Positions 8,508 to 17,400 of a DNA stretch of 64,000 bases are shown here, piece by piece. The notes under the pieces were generated by a model, which saw nothing but the letters and a program-made list of their open reading frames with translations, had not been told where the DNA came from and ran no database searches. Position 1 is the stretch's first letter. Every line of letters begins with the position of its first letter. Origin of the DNA: Candidatus Homeothermus arabinoxylanisolvens (lineage in GTDB: Bacteria; Bacteroidota; Bacteroidia; Bacteroidales; Muribaculaceae); NCBI GenBank assembly GCA_001689405.1, contig LUJO01000018.1, forward strand, positions 98,408 to 162,407. Reading direction: 5' to 3'. The position numbers were made by a program, and so were the translations under genes.

Positions 8508-9947
8508 TTATTTTATTTCGTCAATCTGTTTTATCATGATGTCGGCTTTTGCCACACCCCGGCGTCGGGCTTCGGCAAAAAGCCTCAGGGCGGTGTCGTA
8601 GTCGCCCGATATGGCGGCATAGACGGCGCGGGCATAGACGGCCTCGGGCGATGTGCCGGCATTGTCGAGATAGCGCTGCGCGCGCTTCATGTCGCCGGCC
8701 TGCATGGCCGCGTTGGCGGCATTGAGGCTTGCCACGGGGTCGTCGGGGAACATGCGCACGGCTATGTCGAATGTCTCCTCAAACTCGGCGCTTCCGGGCT
8801 CCATGTCGCGTGCGGCGAGGTACATCTCGTTGAGGCTCAGCTTGGAGGGCTGTGTCTTTATGAGGCGCTTGATCTCGTTGACGTCGGTGTAGGCGCGCAC
8901 CTCATACTTGACGGCATAGTCGGAGTGACGCAGTCCGGGATACACCTCCTTCAGCAGGAAGGCGTAGTCGGCGGGGTAAGCGCGCTTGATGAGGGCCTCC
9001 TTCTCGTCGGGGTTCATGTCGGTGCGTATGAGCGCGAGTATACCGGCTTTGTTGGCGAGCGACGAGCCGGCCACATAACGCTCAAGTCCGGCCCAGTCCT
9101 CGGGCTCGTAATCGGTGGTTATGATCGACTCGGGGAAAGAGTACTGGCGCTGCACGTAGTCCTTGAGCGACTTTGTACGGCCTTTGGCGAGGCGTTCGTT
9201 GTTGGAGTACGGACTCTCGGGCGAGGCGTAACCCTTTATGGTCAGGGCCACTATGCGCGAGTCGCTGTCGTTGCGCACGGCATCGATTGTGGCTATGATT
9301 TTCTGCAACTCGACAGGGTTGCGGCGATATTCGGGATATATCTCGGTACGGCTGACGGGGAAGTCGATGTAGGCCGAGCCTTCGAGCACGTTGATCTTCT
9401 GGGTGGCCTCGGGGCGCACGTAGATAAAGTCGGGAGCGAACTTCTTGGGGAGCTTCGGCTCAAGCTCAAGCGCCAACAGGGGTGCGGAGCCTCCGTCGAG
9501 AGTCTCGCTGCAGCAGCCGCATGTCGTGTTGGCGGCGCCGAGAGTGGCTCCGTTCATCCAAGCGGCATAGGGCACCACGGCGCGGTACTTTATGACAGAG
9601 GTCTTGCCGCTGCGGTAAAGTTCGGTGCCGGCAGGCTGCACACCGTTGCGCAGGTGCAGGTAGTAGCGGCTTCGGCCGGCCACCATGACCGCCGGAAGGT
9701 CAAGGGTATCGGCTCCGGCCGTAATCTGCGGAGTGAGTATCACCTCGCGGTTGGTCGACACATTGAGTGCCGATACGTCGATGTCCATCGACACAAACAG
9801 TTTGTCGTCGTTACGTGACACCGCAACGTCGCGCATGTTGACGCGTCCGTCCATGAGAGTCTGTGCCACGGCGGCAGGCACATGACACAAAGGCAGCAGA
9901 GCGCAACATAATATCTTGGCGATTGAAATGATCGGTTTCATACTCAT
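8508..9947 (-). CDS. DUF3868 / OmpA-like fimbrial operon protein
   Basis: A 479-residue protein with a signal peptide ending ...AAVAQ. The N-terminal ~200 residues match the DUF3868 type found in Bacteroidales fimbrial operons; the middle contains an OmpA-C-like stretch (IVALTIKGYASPESPYSNN followed by LAKGRTKSLKDYV), and the C-terminus is helical and TPR-like (alanine-rich repeats such as DPVASLNAANAAMQAGDMKRA). An outer-membrane or periplasmic peptidoglycan-associated assembly role is inferred from domains and position. An ATG two codons in (9941) is an alternative start. Confidence 0.8.
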   Translation of the reverse strand: MSMKPIISIAKILCCALLPLCHVPAAVAQTLMDGRVNMRDVAVSRNDDKLFVSMDIDVSALNVSTNREVILTPQITAGADTLDLPAVMVAGRSRYYLHLRNGVQPAGTELYRSGKTSVIKYRAVVPYAAWMNGATLGAANTTCGCCSETLDGGSAPLLALELEPKLPKKFAPDFIYVRPEATQKINVLEGSAYIDFPVSRTEIYPEYRRNPVELQKIIATIDAVRNDSDSRIVALTIKGYASPESPYSNNERLAKGRTKSLKDYVQRQYSFPESIITTDYEPEDWAGLERYVAGSSLANKAGILALIRTDMNPDEKEALIKRAYPADYAFLLKEVYPGLRHSDYAVKYEVRAYTDVNEIKRLIKTQPSKLSLNEMYLAARDMEPGSAEFEETFDIAVRMFPDDPVASLNAANAAMQAGDMKRAQRYLDNAGTSPEAVYARAVYAAISGDYDTALRLFAEARRRGVAKADIMIKQIDEIK

Positions 9948-9956
9948 CGAAGTGAT

Positions 9957-10541
9957 TTAAAAGGTATAAATGAGGTTTATGGCCGCCTTGGTAGGGCCTA
10001 CGTAGTTGTGGGGCTTGTCGGAAGCCACTTTGGTGCCGCACTCGGCGCAGGGGTATACGTCATAGCGTGTGTAGACCCAGCCGAGGCCAATCTCGGCCTC
10101 GATGTTCCAGTGGCGGTCTATTATCCAAGAGTAGCCGTAAGCCAGACCGGCACCTACGGCCCAGCCCTGATAACGGTGGTCGGTAAGGCCCGAGAAGTCG
10201 GTGCCGAGGAAGTTGAGGGAATTGTGGATGTTGCCCGCGTTGTACTGACCGCCCAGCAGATGTGCGCCGACAAAATGGCCGGAGAAGCGGTCGCAGAACC
10301 AATAGCGTGCCTCGGGCTGAAGGAGCCAGTGCTTCCACTTGCGGTCGCCGACGGTCCAGAAGTTGAGGTCGGTCGACACATCGAGGGTCCAACGGGGAGC
10401 AAGCCCCACTTCCACTCCGGCATTGACATTGAGCAATGCGTCGTAGAGCAGATTGGTCTTCACCGCGACATCCTGCGCATTAGCTGTCCGGAAAACTCCT
10501 GCGGATAGCACTATCAACAGCAGTAAAATCGTTCGTTTCAT
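9957..10541 (-). CDS. DUF3575 outer-membrane protein, first gene of fimbrial operon
   Basis: A 194-residue protein. MKRTILLLLIVLSAGVFRTANAQ at 10541 is chosen as the start because it begins the signal peptide; a longer frame adds 15 charged residues. After the signal, VAVKTNLLYDALLNVNAGVEVGL and a terminal NLIYTF are typical of DUF3575 proteins, predicted small outer-membrane beta-barrels that open Bacteroidales fimbrial operons. It ends 9 nt before the DUF3868 gene. No canonical -7 box lies within 300 nt upstream, so how the operon is switched on is unclear. Confidence 0.8.
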   Translation of the reverse strand: MKRTILLLLIVLSAGVFRTANAQDVAVKTNLLYDALLNVNAGVEVGLAPRWTLDVSTDLNFWTVGDRKWKHWLLQPEARYWFCDRFSGHFVGAHLLGGQYNAGNIHNSLNFLGTDFSGLTDHRYQGWAVGAGLAYGYSWIIDRHWNIEAEIGLGWVYTRYDVYPCAECGTKVASDKPHNYVGPTKAAINLIYTF

Positions 10542-11088
10542 CTTTAGATTATATCTGGTTTCGTTCTTTACTATTTTGCACAACAATGGCCGTCACGTCT
10601 GAATCAGTCAAACGATACAACCTGCCGACACCAAATGGCGGCACATTATCGATACCCTCCTGCCGGGCCGCAAAAAGCGACTGCGACTCAGAGTAAGGAT
10701 ACGGATGAGAACGGGCAATAAATCGGACGATTGTCGACCGAGGCCGACCGATGTTTTTTCACACTCTTACAAAATAAGAAGGATTCTAACGTTAATAAAT
10801 ACTTACACTTTTCCGCCAATTCATGTCTTATCTTTCCGCATTGCAAACCTCTTATCGAGGTGATTATCAAGCCTATATCAAGCACCAAACCTAAACAACC
10901 GTTTATGGCTTCCGCGCCATTCACAAGCGATGATTTTTCAAACGACAAAGCTGAAAAAAAAATCACCTCATTTCCAAATTTTTTTGGTTAAAAAATTTGG
11001 AAAACTTTCATTTTTTTGAAAATTCCGGCCACACGGGTTGTGGACGGGCATGCCGGGGGGGCAGCCGGAGGCCGTGGTAACGGCGGCA
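10542..11088. other. 547-bp intergenic region upstream of the fimbrial operon
   Basis: No gene is supported. The part nearest the fimbrial operon carries no TAnnTTTG box; the only minus-strand match is TAGGTTTG at 10886-10893, some 345 nt from the first fimbrial start and without a partner -33 element. The middle contains A/T tracts and a large AT-rich inverted repeat (10971-11003). The end next to the glycosyltransferase is strongly GC-rich. Confidence 0.45.
10971..11003. terminator. AT-rich inverted repeat, possible terminator of the glycosyltransferase operon
   Basis: Two perfect 14-bp arms (TTTCCAAATTTTTT and its complement) flank a 5-nt loop. On the minus strand the hairpin is followed about 10 nt later by a run of nine T. 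It lies about 85 nt beyond the GT32 stop codon. The stem is almost pure A/T, so it may instead be a protein-binding or curved-DNA element upstream of the fimbrial operon. Confidence 0.4.
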
Positions 11089-11817
11089 CTACCGGCGGGG
11101 GGTGCAGCCGCGGCACTTGGCGGCACAGGGGAGGGCAAGAAAGGAGGCGGCGGAGCGGCAATCGTAGCGGGTGGCGAGGCCGCGGAGGAGCTTCACGACC
11201 TTGCCCCACGGCGACAGGCGCTTCTTGTGCCACGTATCGGCATAATGGTGTATGCAGACAGTATTGTCGGTAACACGGATAGCACCTGTACGCCAGTCTT
11301 TTGCACAAAAGCAGTCGATAGGATACGCGGTCACTTCCTTACCGATGTAGGGGGCTGTGACGGCGGTGAGCACGCGGGGCGACGGCCGGCGGAGCGTCTT
11401 TCCACAGATGTTTATAAAGTGGCGCGACTCGTAGTAGTCAAGGCACGCCTTGATCCATCGGGCTCGGGGAGGCGCGCCTATGACGCCGGTGCCTATGGCT
11501 GCGGTTTCGTAGCCGAGAAAGCCCGTTGTGCCGATGTATGGGTCAAATGATTTAATGACCTCAATGTCAGTGTCAAGATAAATGCCGCCGTAACGGTACA
11601 ATACATTGAAGCGCACGACGTCGACGACAAAAGCGAAGTTGCCCGAGGCATATGCTTCGCGCAGATAGGGGGTGTATGACACGTCGAAGTTGCTCTCGTT
11701 CCACAATATGAACTCGTAGTCGGGCATGACCTTGCGCCAGCCGTCGATAAGGCGCATCATGTCGGCGGGCATCTCCTTAGGGCCGAACCAAGCGTAATGT
11801 ATAGTCTTCGGTATCAT
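11089..11817 (-). CDS. Glycosyltransferase family 32 (DXD) protein
   Basis: A 242-residue protein beginning MIPKTIHYAWFG, the usual opening of GT32 enzymes (Och1/capsular polysaccharide type). The nucleotide-sugar and metal-binding DXD motif appears in YGGIYLDTDIEVIKS near residues 85-100, preceded by ARYxxLYRYGG-like sequence (VVRFNVLYRYGGIYLD). No signal peptide or membrane span: a cytoplasmic or membrane-associated sugar transferase, probably in surface polysaccharide or lipooligosaccharide synthesis. The sugar and acceptor are unknown. It starts 3 nt after the upstream glycosyltransferase. Confidence 0.88.
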   Translation of the reverse strand: MIPKTIHYAWFGPKEMPADMMRLIDGWRKVMPDYEFILWNESNFDVSYTPYLREAYASGNFAFVVDVVRFNVLYRYGGIYLDTDIEVIKSFDPYIGTTGFLGYETAAIGTGVIGAPPRARWIKACLDYYESRHFINICGKTLRRPSPRVLTAVTAPYIGKEVTAYPIDCFCAKDWRTGAIRVTDNTVCIHHYADTWHKKRLSPWGKVVKLLRGLATRYDCRSAASFLALPCAAKCRGCTPRR

Positions 11818-11820
11818 GGC

Positions 11821-12585
11821 TCAGTGGCTGTCGGTCATACGGTATTCGGTGATTTTAGCCAAAAGCGCCATCTGATACATGCACTCGAAGTATGACCTCA
11901 CAATGCCCCGGCGCCCGTAGCGTATATTGCCTTTAAGCAGGTAACTTTTCAGGAAGAACCACAGAGGGCGCATCAGCATGGCAACCGCACCGTAGCTACG
12001 GAGGGCGCGTTTGGGGACCTCGTTGTCAGAGTAGCGGTTAAGTTTGGTGATGCGGTCGGCTATGGACGCGTCGTTTATATGCAGTATGCACGCGCTCTTC
12101 CGGGGCACGCGCTCCACCCGACCGTCAACGACCGGACGCGCATGAATGACCGGAGGCCAGTTGACCTTGTCGCGACGGAAAAACCGCACATGGTACTCCG
12201 AGACATGATTGTCAAACTCGCCCATGAATTTATTGACAAAGGGTATGTCGAGACCCTCCGGGCAATCATCGGACATCACCCTGTCATACAGGTACTTATA
12301 CAAGGGGGGGGTAACGAGCTCATCGTCGTCGAGCACAAGTACCCACCCGTTGGAAGCGCTGCGGATAGCCGTATTGCGGGCCGGTTCACATATATTTATA
12401 TCGTTTTTTGGAAATGTCACGACACGACATCCGTGAGCGTGCGCAATGGAGACAGTATCGTCGGTCGACTCCATGTCGCACACCACAACCTCGTCAAACC
12501 CTTTCAGAGAGTCGAGAACCTCCGGCAGATACTTAGCGGAATTATAGGTATTGATAGCGACCGAAATTTTATGCATATCTTCCAT
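11821..12585 (-). CDS. Glycosyltransferase family 2 protein
   Basis: The start at 12585 (MEDMHKISVAINTYN) is chosen because a -7 box on this strand lies at 12613-12620; a longer frame to 12801 would run past the promoter and into the divergent transporter gene. The 254-residue protein has the GT2 fold: SVAINTYNSAKYLPEVLDSL, the acidic VVCDMESTDDT and the VLVLDDDELV metal site. It resembles WaaE/KdtX-like GT2 enzymes of lipopolysaccharide core synthesis. Another possible start is the ATG three codons in (12576). Confidence 0.87.
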   Translation of the reverse strand: MEDMHKISVAINTYNSAKYLPEVLDSLKGFDEVVVCDMESTDDTVSIAHAHGCRVVTFPKNDINICEPARNTAIRSASNGWVLVLDDDELVTPPLYKYLYDRVMSDDCPEGLDIPFVNKFMGEFDNHVSEYHVRFFRRDKVNWPPVIHARPVVDGRVERVPRKSACILHINDASIADRITKLNRYSDNEVPKRALRSYGAVAMLMRPLWFFLKSYLLKGNIRYGRRGIVRSYFECMYQMALLAKITEYRMTDSH

Positions 12586-12612
12586 AATACACCAACAATA
12601 GATAAATCCGTG

Positions 12613-12620
12613 CAAATATA
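12613..12620 (-). promoter_or_regulatory. -7 box for the glycosyltransferase operon
   Basis: TATATTTG on the minus strand, matching TAnnTTTG, about 28 nt upstream of the GT2 start. It faces away from a plus-strand box 12 nt further on, so the two promoters are divergent and nearly back to back. Confidence 0.6.
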
Positions 12621-12632
12621 CTAAATATTTCG

Positions 12633-12640
12633 TAATTTTG
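12633..12640 (+). promoter_or_regulatory. -7 box for the MFS transporter
   Basis: TAATTTTG matches TAnnTTTG and ends 37 nt before the transporter start codon. No TTTG is found 20 nt upstream. Confidence 0.6.
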
Positions 12641-12677
12641 TGCCTCATTTTCACATTACATATTATATAAGGTATAT

Positions 12678-13913
12678 ATGAATGACGATATGACAACCGG
12701 AGAGCACTCTTCATCGACAACGGCCGCCGCCCGTGAAGAGAAGCTGTGGAACTCCGACTACCTGAAGGTGATGTGCAGCAACTTTCTTCTGTTTTTCGCA
12801 TTCTATCTGCTTGCTCCGCTGCTGCCTCTGTATCTCAACGACCGCTTCATGGCCGACAAGGACACCATAGGCATAGTGCTGTCGGGCTATGTCGTGGCCA
12901 CACTTATGATAAGACCGTTCAGCGGCTTCATGGTCGACAGCTTCAACCGCAAGAAAGTGCTCATGCTGTGTTTTTTTGTGTTTTTCATATGCTTCGCGGG
13001 CTACATAGGCGCCGGCACCCTGCTGATGTTTGCCATAGTACGCACCATGCACGGCATACCGTTCGGCGCGGCCACCGTGGCCAACAGCACCGTCGCCATC
13101 GACGTGCTGCCCTCTTCGCGCCGCAACGAAGGCATAGGCTTTTACGGCCTCAGCAACAATCTGGCCATGGCCATAGCGCCGTCGGCCGGCATATACATCT
13201 ACTCCGTTACCGGCAACTTCCCCCTGCTCTTCTGGATATCGCTTGTGCTTGCTCTCGCCGGCTTCATATGCACCTCGCGCGTCAGGATACCCGCCAGAGA
13301 GCTTATAAAAAACAAGCCCAAGATGAGCCTTGACCACTTCTTTCTTGGCCGGGCATGGCTTATGGCCGTCAATATAACGCTGTTCGGCCTGTGCTGGGGC
13401 ATCATGAGCAACTATGTGGCCATATACGGACAGGAGGAGCTCGGAGTGACCGACGGCACGGGCATATTCTTCATGATGCTGTCGGGCGGTCTGTTCATAT
13501 CGCGGCTGTACGGATCAAAGTCGCTCCGCGCCGGCAGGATAACCCACAACTGCGCACGCGGGGTTCTGCTGTCGCTGGCGGGCTACACCCTCTTCGCCCT
13601 CGCTCTCGGAGAGTGGAGCTTCTACCTGTCGGCGCTCCTTGTAGGCCTCGGCAACGGACAGATGTATCCCGCATTTCTCAATATGTTCATAAAGGTGGCG
13701 CGCCACGACCAGCGCGGCACGGCCAACTCCTCGATACTCATATCGTGGGACCTCGGCATGGGCATAGGCATACTTCTCGGAGGCTTTCTCGTCGAGTACA
13801 TAAGCTACTCTGCGGCATTCTGGGTCACGGCGGCCATGCAATGCACGGGCACCCTGCTCTTTCTGCTGTTTACCCGCCACTTCTACATGCGCCGCCGGCT
13901 TGACGAAAACTGA
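12678..13913 (+). CDS. MFS-type efflux/uptake transporter
   Basis: A 411-residue inner-membrane protein with about 12 hydrophobic segments after a charged 25-residue N-terminus. The loop between helices 2 and 3 carries the MFS signature variant GFMVDSFNRKKVL, and a second copy-like motif occurs in the second half. It resembles drug/sugar-efflux MFS proteins of Bacteroidetes; substrate unknown. The gene stands alone, divergent from two glycosyltransferases. Confidence 0.85.
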   Translation: MNDDMTTGEHSSSTTAAAREEKLWNSDYLKVMCSNFLLFFAFYLLAPLLPLYLNDRFMADKDTIGIVLSGYVVATLMIRPFSGFMVDSFNRKKVLMLCFFVFFICFAGYIGAGTLLMFAIVRTMHGIPFGAATVANSTVAIDVLPSSRRNEGIGFYGLSNNLAMAIAPSAGIYIYSVTGNFPLLFWISLVLALAGFICTSRVRIPARELIKNKPKMSLDHFFLGRAWLMAVNITLFGLCWGIMSNYVAIYGQEELGVTDGTGIFFMMLSGGLFISRLYGSKSLRAGRITHNCARGVLLSLAGYTLFALALGEWSFYLSALLVGLGNGQMYPAFLNMFIKVARHDQRGTANSSILISWDLGMGIGILLGGFLVEYISYSAAFWVTAAMQCTGTLLFLLFTRHFYMRRRLDEN

Positions 13914-14034
13914 GCGGCACCTCCGGGCGTCGACAAGACGCTATAAGGCATGTGTCGGGTAAACCAATTCGGGGCTTTTTTCGTTTTTTTCATAAAAACA
14001 TCGTTAAAAACATAAATACACGACATATTTTTTA

Positions 14035-14042
14035 TAATTTTG
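14035..14042 (+). promoter_or_regulatory. -7 box for the malic enzyme gene
   Basis: TAATTTTG matches TAnnTTTG and lies 97 nt upstream of the start codon, leaving a leader of roughly 90 nt. Confidence 0.55.
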
Positions 14043-14138
14043 CAGCAGAATGTAATGCAATGACCCGATAAAAGAATATTTATGTCACGTCATGCGCGTT
14101 TCAGCTAACAGATTGTAATCGGACTAAAAGAATATAAC

Positions 14139-16430
14139 ATGTCAAAAGTAACCAAAGAAATGGCCCTCGAATATCACCGCGAGGGAAAGCCGGGAAAAAT
14201 CGAAGTCGTACCTACCGTGCCCTACTCCTCACAGCAGGACTTGGCACTCGCCTACTCTCCCGGGGTGGCATATCCGTGTCTGGAGATTGAACAGCGCCCG
14301 CAAGACGCATATGAATACACAAACAAAGGCAATCTCGTGGCCGTCATAAGCAACGGCACCGCGGTGCTCGGCCTCGGCAACATAGGCGCACTCGCCGGCA
14401 AGCCGGTCATGGAGGGAAAGGCGCTGCTTTTCAAGATTTTTGCCGGACTTGACTGCTTCGACATAGAGGTCGACGAAAAAGACCCCGAAAAATTCATTCA
14501 GATAGTAAAAGCGCTTGCGCCGACATTCGGAGGCATAAACCTCGAGGACATAAAGGCGCCCGAGTGCTTCGAGATAGAACGCCGCCTGAAAGAGGAGTGC
14601 GACATACCGGTCATGCACGACGACCAGCACGGCACAGCCATAATATCGGCCGCCGGCCTGCTGAACGCACTTGAGATACAGGGCAAGAAAATCGAGGACG
14701 TAAAGCTCGTGGTCAACGGCGCAGGAGCCGCCGCCGTGAGCTGTACGAAACTATACATAGCGCTCGGAGTCAATCCGGCCAACGTGGTGATGTGCGACTC
14801 AAAGGGCGTCATCAACACCAAGCGCACCGACCTGAACTCGCAGAAGAAAGAGTTTGCCACAACGCGCGACCTCGACACACTGGCCGAAGCCATGCAGGGA
14901 GCCGACGTATTTCTCGGTCTGTCGGTAAAGGATGTCGTGACACCCGAGATGCTGCTGTCCATGGCCGACAAGCCTATAGTGTTCGCTCTCGCCAATCCCG
15001 ACCCCGAGATAGCCTACGACCTCGCCGTGAAGTCGCGCCCCGACCTCATCTTCGCCACCGGACGTTCCGACTATCCCAACCAGATAAACAACGTGCTCGG
15101 CTTCCCCTACATATTCCGCGGAGCCCTCGACTCGGGAGCCACGGTCATCAACGAAGCCATGAAACTGTCGGCCGTAAAGGCCATAGCGGCCCTTGCCAAA
15201 GAGGCCGTGCCGTCGGTGGTCAATGCCGCCTACGGCATGTCGGACCTGCACTTCGGCCGCGACTACATACTGCCCAAACCCCTTGACCCGCGCCTTATAA
15301 CCACGGTGGCCCCCGCAGTGGCCCGCGGAGCCATGGAGTCAGGTGTAGCCAAACGCCCCATCACCGACTGGGACGCCTACAACGAGAAACTGCGTCAGCT
15401 CATGGGCTACGACAACAAACTCATGCGCCGCTTCACCGAAGAGGCACAACGCAATCCGAAGCGCGTCGTATTTGGCGAGGCAAACACCGACAACATGCTG
15501 CGCGCCGCCGTCACCGCATATCAGGACGGCATATGCATACCCGTACTGCTCGGCAACGAGGAGATGATCGAGAAGCGTGCCGCACGTCTCGGTCTGAACA
15601 TAGAGGGCATACAGATCGTCAACCTGCGTCACGACCGCGAGGCCGACCGCCGCTCACGCTTCGCTATGTCACTGGCCGAAAAGCGCAAACGCGACGGCAT
15701 GACCTACCCCGAAGCGCTTGAGATGATGTTTGACCGCAACTACTTCGGCATGATGATGGTAGAGAGCGGCGAGGCCGACGCCATGCTCGCCGGCACCTAC
15801 TCCGGAAGCCACAGCCCGGCGGAGATAGCACGCGAAGTCGTGGGCATAAGACCTACCTACAACCACTTCGCCACAATGCACATAATGCGCACCAAACGCG
15901 GCGTATACTTCCTCGCCGACACGATGATAAACCACGACAACGACGAGGAGACACTGCTCGACATAGCACGTCTGGCCCGCAATTCTGTCGAGTACTTCGC
16001 CCATGAGCCGGTCATGGCCATGGTGTCGTACTCCAACTTCGGCTCAAACAAGGAGAAGGAGCCGCAGGTAGTACACAAAGTAGTCGAAAAGATGCACGAG
16101 CTGTACCCCGACCTGCCCATAGACGGCGAGATGCAGGTACACTATGCGCTCAACAAGAAGGTACGCGACGCCAACTTCCCGTTCAGCCGGCTTAACGGCA
16201 AAGATGTCAACACACTCATCTTCCCCAACCTCAGCGCGGCCAATACAGCCTACAAGATGATGCTCGAGATGGGACTTGCCGAAGCCATAGGCCCGATTCA
16301 GATGGGACTTAACAAACCCGTGCACTTCATCAATGTCGACGCCGCCGTGCGCGACATAGTCAACCTCGCCACGGTAGCCGTGCTCGACGCCGCCGTACTC
16401 GAAAAGATAGGCAACGACCACGACAAGTAA
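14139..16430 (+). CDS. maeB: NADP-dependent malic enzyme fused to phosphate acetyltransferase domain
   Basis: A 763-residue cytoplasmic enzyme of the MaeB type. Residues 1 to about 400 are malic enzyme (oxidative decarboxylation of malate to pyruvate with NADP+): YSPGVAYPC, the metal/acid segment MHDDQHGTA and the dinucleotide fold KLVVNGAGAAAVSC. Residues from about 430 on form a phosphotransacetylase-like domain (VVFGEANTDNMLRAA; GLNKPVHF near the end), which in MaeB homologues acts as an acetyl-CoA-responsive regulatory part rather than a proven enzyme. Full family length. It is monocistronic: its own promoter upstream and a hairpin directly downstream. Confidence 0.95.
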   Translation: MSKVTKEMALEYHREGKPGKIEVVPTVPYSSQQDLALAYSPGVAYPCLEIEQRPQDAYEYTNKGNLVAVISNGTAVLGLGNIGALAGKPVMEGKALLFKIFAGLDCFDIEVDEKDPEKFIQIVKALAPTFGGINLEDIKAPECFEIERRLKEECDIPVMHDDQHGTAIISAAGLLNALEIQGKKIEDVKLVVNGAGAAAVSCTKLYIALGVNPANVVMCDSKGVINTKRTDLNSQKKEFATTRDLDTLAEAMQGADVFLGLSVKDVVTPEMLLSMADKPIVFALANPDPEIAYDLAVKSRPDLIFATGRSDYPNQINNVLGFPYIFRGALDSGATVINEAMKLSAVKAIAALAKEAVPSVVNAAYGMSDLHFGRDYILPKPLDPRLITTVAPAVARGAMESGVAKRPITDWDAYNEKLRQLMGYDNKLMRRFTEEAQRNPKRVVFGEANTDNMLRAAVTAYQDGICIPVLLGNEEMIEKRAARLGLNIEGIQIVNLRHDREADRRSRFAMSLAEKRKRDGMTYPEALEMMFDRNYFGMMMVESGEADAMLAGTYSGSHSPAEIAREVVGIRPTYNHFATMHIMRTKRGVYFLADTMINHDNDEETLLDIARLARNSVEYFAHEPVMAMVSYSNFGSNKEKEPQVVHKVVEKMHELYPDLPIDGEMQVHYALNKKVRDANFPFSRLNGKDVNTLIFPNLSAANTAYKMMLEMGLAEAIGPIQMGLNKPVHFINVDAAVRDIVNLATVAVLDAAVLEKIGNDHDK

Positions 16431-16458
16431 CCGGCGACCTCCACATATTGAAAATAAT

Positions 16459-16491
16459 GTCAGGGAGCCAAAAACCAACAGGCTCCCTGAC
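16459..16491 (+). terminator. Terminator hairpin after maeB
   Basis: Perfect 11-bp arms GTCAGGGAGCC / GGCTCCCTGAC with an 11-nt A/C loop, 28 nt after the maeB stop. The following TTGTATTTA is only moderately T-rich, so termination may be partial and the peptidase gene may receive read-through. Confidence 0.75.
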
Positions 16492-16527
16492 TTGTATTTA
16501 ATACATCTCAACAACAATTTAACCGAT

Positions 16528-17400
16528 ATGCGACTTAACGGACGACGCGAAAGCGACAATATCGACGACCGCCGCGGCAGACGCGGAGCACTGCCCCTGA
16601 AAGCCGGGGGCCTCGGCATAGGAGGCATGATAATAATGGGTATCCTTTACTGGGTCATGGGAGGCAATCCGCTCGATGTGGTAAAAGGCAACGGAGGGAG
16701 CATGTTTGGCGTGCAGGAATCCGAAGCCACCTATACCCCGTCGGCCGAAGAAGAGGAACTGGCACGCTTCTCGCGTCAGGTACTTGCATCGACAGAGGAC
16801 GTATGGACCGAAGAGTTTGCAAAGCTCGGCCGCACCTACAGGCCGCCGACACTGGTGCTGTTTAACGGCTCCGTACAGAGCGGATGCGGCAACGCCTCGG
16901 CATCGACCGGCCCGTTCTATTGCTCGGCCGACGAAAAGCTGTACATCGACCTGTCATTTTTCAGCCAGATGCGCCAGACTCTCGGGGCCGACGGCGACTT
17001 CGCCTATGCCTATGTCATAGCACATGAGGTAGGCCACCACGTGCAGCACCTGCTCGGCACCCTCGACAAAGCGCACTCCGTCATGGCCGGACAGAGCGAG
17101 AAAGAGGCCAACAAGACCAGTGTGCGCATAGAGCTGCAGGCCGATTTTCTTGCCGGAGTATGGGGCTATCATGAAAACAGGCTCTTCCAGTCGCTTGAGG
17201 AGGGCGACCTTGAGGAAGCCATAACCACCGCCTCGGTAATAGGCGACGACTATCTTCAGAAGAAGGCTCAAGGCTACGTTGTGCCCGACGCGTTCAACCA
17301 CGGACGCTCCGACCAGCGCATGCGCTGGCTGAAAAAGGGTCTTGCCTCCGGCGACATAAGGCAGGGCGATACCTTCTCGGGCAGTTACAGCTCACTGTAG
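16528..17400 (+). CDS. Putative neutral zinc metallopeptidase (YpfJ family), membrane-anchored
   Basis: A 290-residue protein. The start at 16528 (MRLNGRRESDNIDDRRG) is preferred; an ATG 12 codons upstream sits in the terminator hairpin. A basic, RRG-rich N-terminus precedes one membrane helix (GGMIIMGILYWVMGG), and the rest is probably periplasmic. The zinc site HEVGH is at residues 166-170, with a downstream ELQADFLAGVW that supplies the third ligand as in the neutral zinc metallopeptidase family; CGNASASTGPFYC is also typical. Substrate unknown. Its 3' end overlaps the convergent channel gene by 16 bp. Confidence 0.9.
   Translation: MRLNGRRESDNIDDRRGRRGALPLKAGGLGIGGMIIMGILYWVMGGNPLDVVKGNGGSMFGVQESEATYTPSAEEEELARFSRQVLASTEDVWTEEFAKLGRTYRPPTLVLFNGSVQSGCGNASASTGPFYCSADEKLYIDLSFFSQMRQTLGADGDFAYAYVIAHEVGHHVQHLLGTLDKAHSVMAGQSEKEANKTSVRIELQADFLAGVWGYHENRLFQSLEEGDLEEAITTASVIGDDYLQKKAQGYVVPDAFNHGRSDQRMRWLKKGLASGDIRQGDTFSGSYSSL

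Noticed and set aside
8925..9818. 297-residue plus-strand frame opposite the DUF3868 gene
   Set aside because: Shadow frame; the minus-strand gene has signal peptide and OmpA-like motif.
10542..10990. Invertible promoter segment for fimbrial phase variation
   Set aside because: I looked for a separated inverted-repeat pair around the region and found only the close hairpin at 10971-11003; no recombinase gene is nearby.
10688..10991. Overlapping frames on both strands upstream of the fimbrial operon
   Set aside because: No promoter, no signal peptide or domain, and the plus-strand frame ends within the AT-rich inverted repeat.
12586..12801. N-terminal extension of the GT2 gene
   Set aside because: It would pass the -7 box on its own strand and overlap the divergent transporter's coding region.
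13927..13941. GCGTC/GACGC hairpin after the MFS gene as terminator
   Set aside because: The stem is only five pairs and is not followed by a T tract; a T-rich stretch comes 30 nt later without a hairpin.
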